6,350 bases of DNA, from positions 1 through 6,350 of the forward strand of contig USOZ01000106.1 in the NCBI GenBank assembly GCA_900556525.1. The letters run 5' to 3'. A program made the translations under genes and the position numbers. The notes beneath the pieces were generated by a model, which ran no database searches, had not been told where the DNA came from, and was given only the letters and a program-made list of their open reading frames with translations. The DNA comes from an uncultured Oscillospiraceae bacterium. Its GTDB lineage: Bacteria > Bacillota > Clostridia > Oscillospirales > Ruminococcaceae. Shown piece after piece: positions 6,193 through 6,350 of the stretch. Each line of letters opens with the position of its first letter. Positions within the stretch are counted from its first letter, which is position 1.

Positions 6193-6333
6193 TTAGTCAT
6201 TGTCGTTATTATCCGGTTTATTTTTATCTCCGCCCCGCCGGCGGAAGAGAGTGGTCTTTGTCTTTCTCGGCTCGGTCATACTTTTGAGCCATTTTTCGTC
6301 AGCCTCGCGCTCCTCGAAATATAATGGTTCCGC
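6193..6333 (-). CDS. Possible C-terminal tail of a gene upstream of pheS, without a convincing start
   Basis: On the minus strand, 46 codons are open from just after a TAA at 6334-6336 to a TAA at 6193-6195, which sits only two bases before the pheS ribosome site. The predicted residues include [26 protein letters not shown] and an Asn/Asp tail NNDND, resembling the charged end of a real protein. Its codon choice also resembles the operon (GAG, GAC, TTC, CTC). No usable start precedes codon 19. Beginning there gives only 28 residues from ATG at 6277-6279 without a good ribosome site. It may be a small gene, a gene truncated by an insertion or frameshift near 6334-6349, or non-coding leader. 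No product can be assigned. Confidence 0.3.
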   Translation of the reverse strand, partial: AEPLYFEEREADEKWLKSMTEPRKTKTTLFRRRGGDKNKPDNNDND

Positions 6334-6350
6334 TTATTCAGGGCGACCGA

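Noticed and set aside
6324..6350. Plus-strand ATG opening a frame to the window edge (MVPLIQGDR)
   Set aside because: It has no ribosome site and only nine codons are visible. It cannot be told from chance.

Overview
The window looks like a chromosomal segment of a moderate-GC, Gram-positive member of Clostridia, most likely an Oscillospirales/Ruminococcus-type gut or rumen bacterium. This is inferred from four things: a Firmicutes-type PheS with a four-cysteine insertion, Gram-positive-style lipoproteins, strong AGGAGG/AAAGGA ribosome sites, and a consensus sigma-A promoter. The species cannot be named from the sequence alone. All supported genes lie on the minus strand, so the biological reading order is right to left.

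Operon (about 6333 down to 832). The right edge holds a possible C-terminal tail of an upstream gene (6193-6333). It is followed by pheS (5156-6175), a small unrecognised two-helix membrane protein (4617-5156), pheT (2182-4587) and a lipoprotein resembling a SurA/PrsA-type foldase with an eroded parvulin domain (997-2151). The junctions are short (1-nt overlap, 29 nt and 30 nt) with no terminator between them, so the four genes are probably one transcript. PheS and PheT form the alpha2-beta2 phenylalanyl-tRNA synthetase. The unusual point is the membrane-protein gene between the two subunit genes, which starts on the TGATG overlap with pheS and has no ribosome site of its own. No promoter or T-box leader is visible in the 175 bases upstream of pheS.

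Left region (1-989). A bidirectional intrinsic terminator (832-865) separates the operon from a monocistronic gene, also on the minus strand, with its own near-perfect promoter (784-811). That gene (109-726) encodes an Ltp-family lipoprotein: signal peptide, lipobox, Ser/Thr/Glu-rich stalk and two Ltp repeats. This is the family of the phage TP-J34 superinfection-exclusion lipoprotein.

Mobile DNA. Two copies of a small non-coding inverted-repeat element (MITE-like, with IS5-family-style ends and a 4-bp YTAR-type target duplication) bracket the Ltp gene in opposite orientations. The complete copy (107 bp, flanked by CTAG) sits between the operon's last stop codon and its terminator. The other copy runs off the left edge and abuts the Ltp stop codon. 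The points most worth a second look are the inverted element pair around a putative phage-exclusion lipoprotein and the gene inserted between pheS and pheT.
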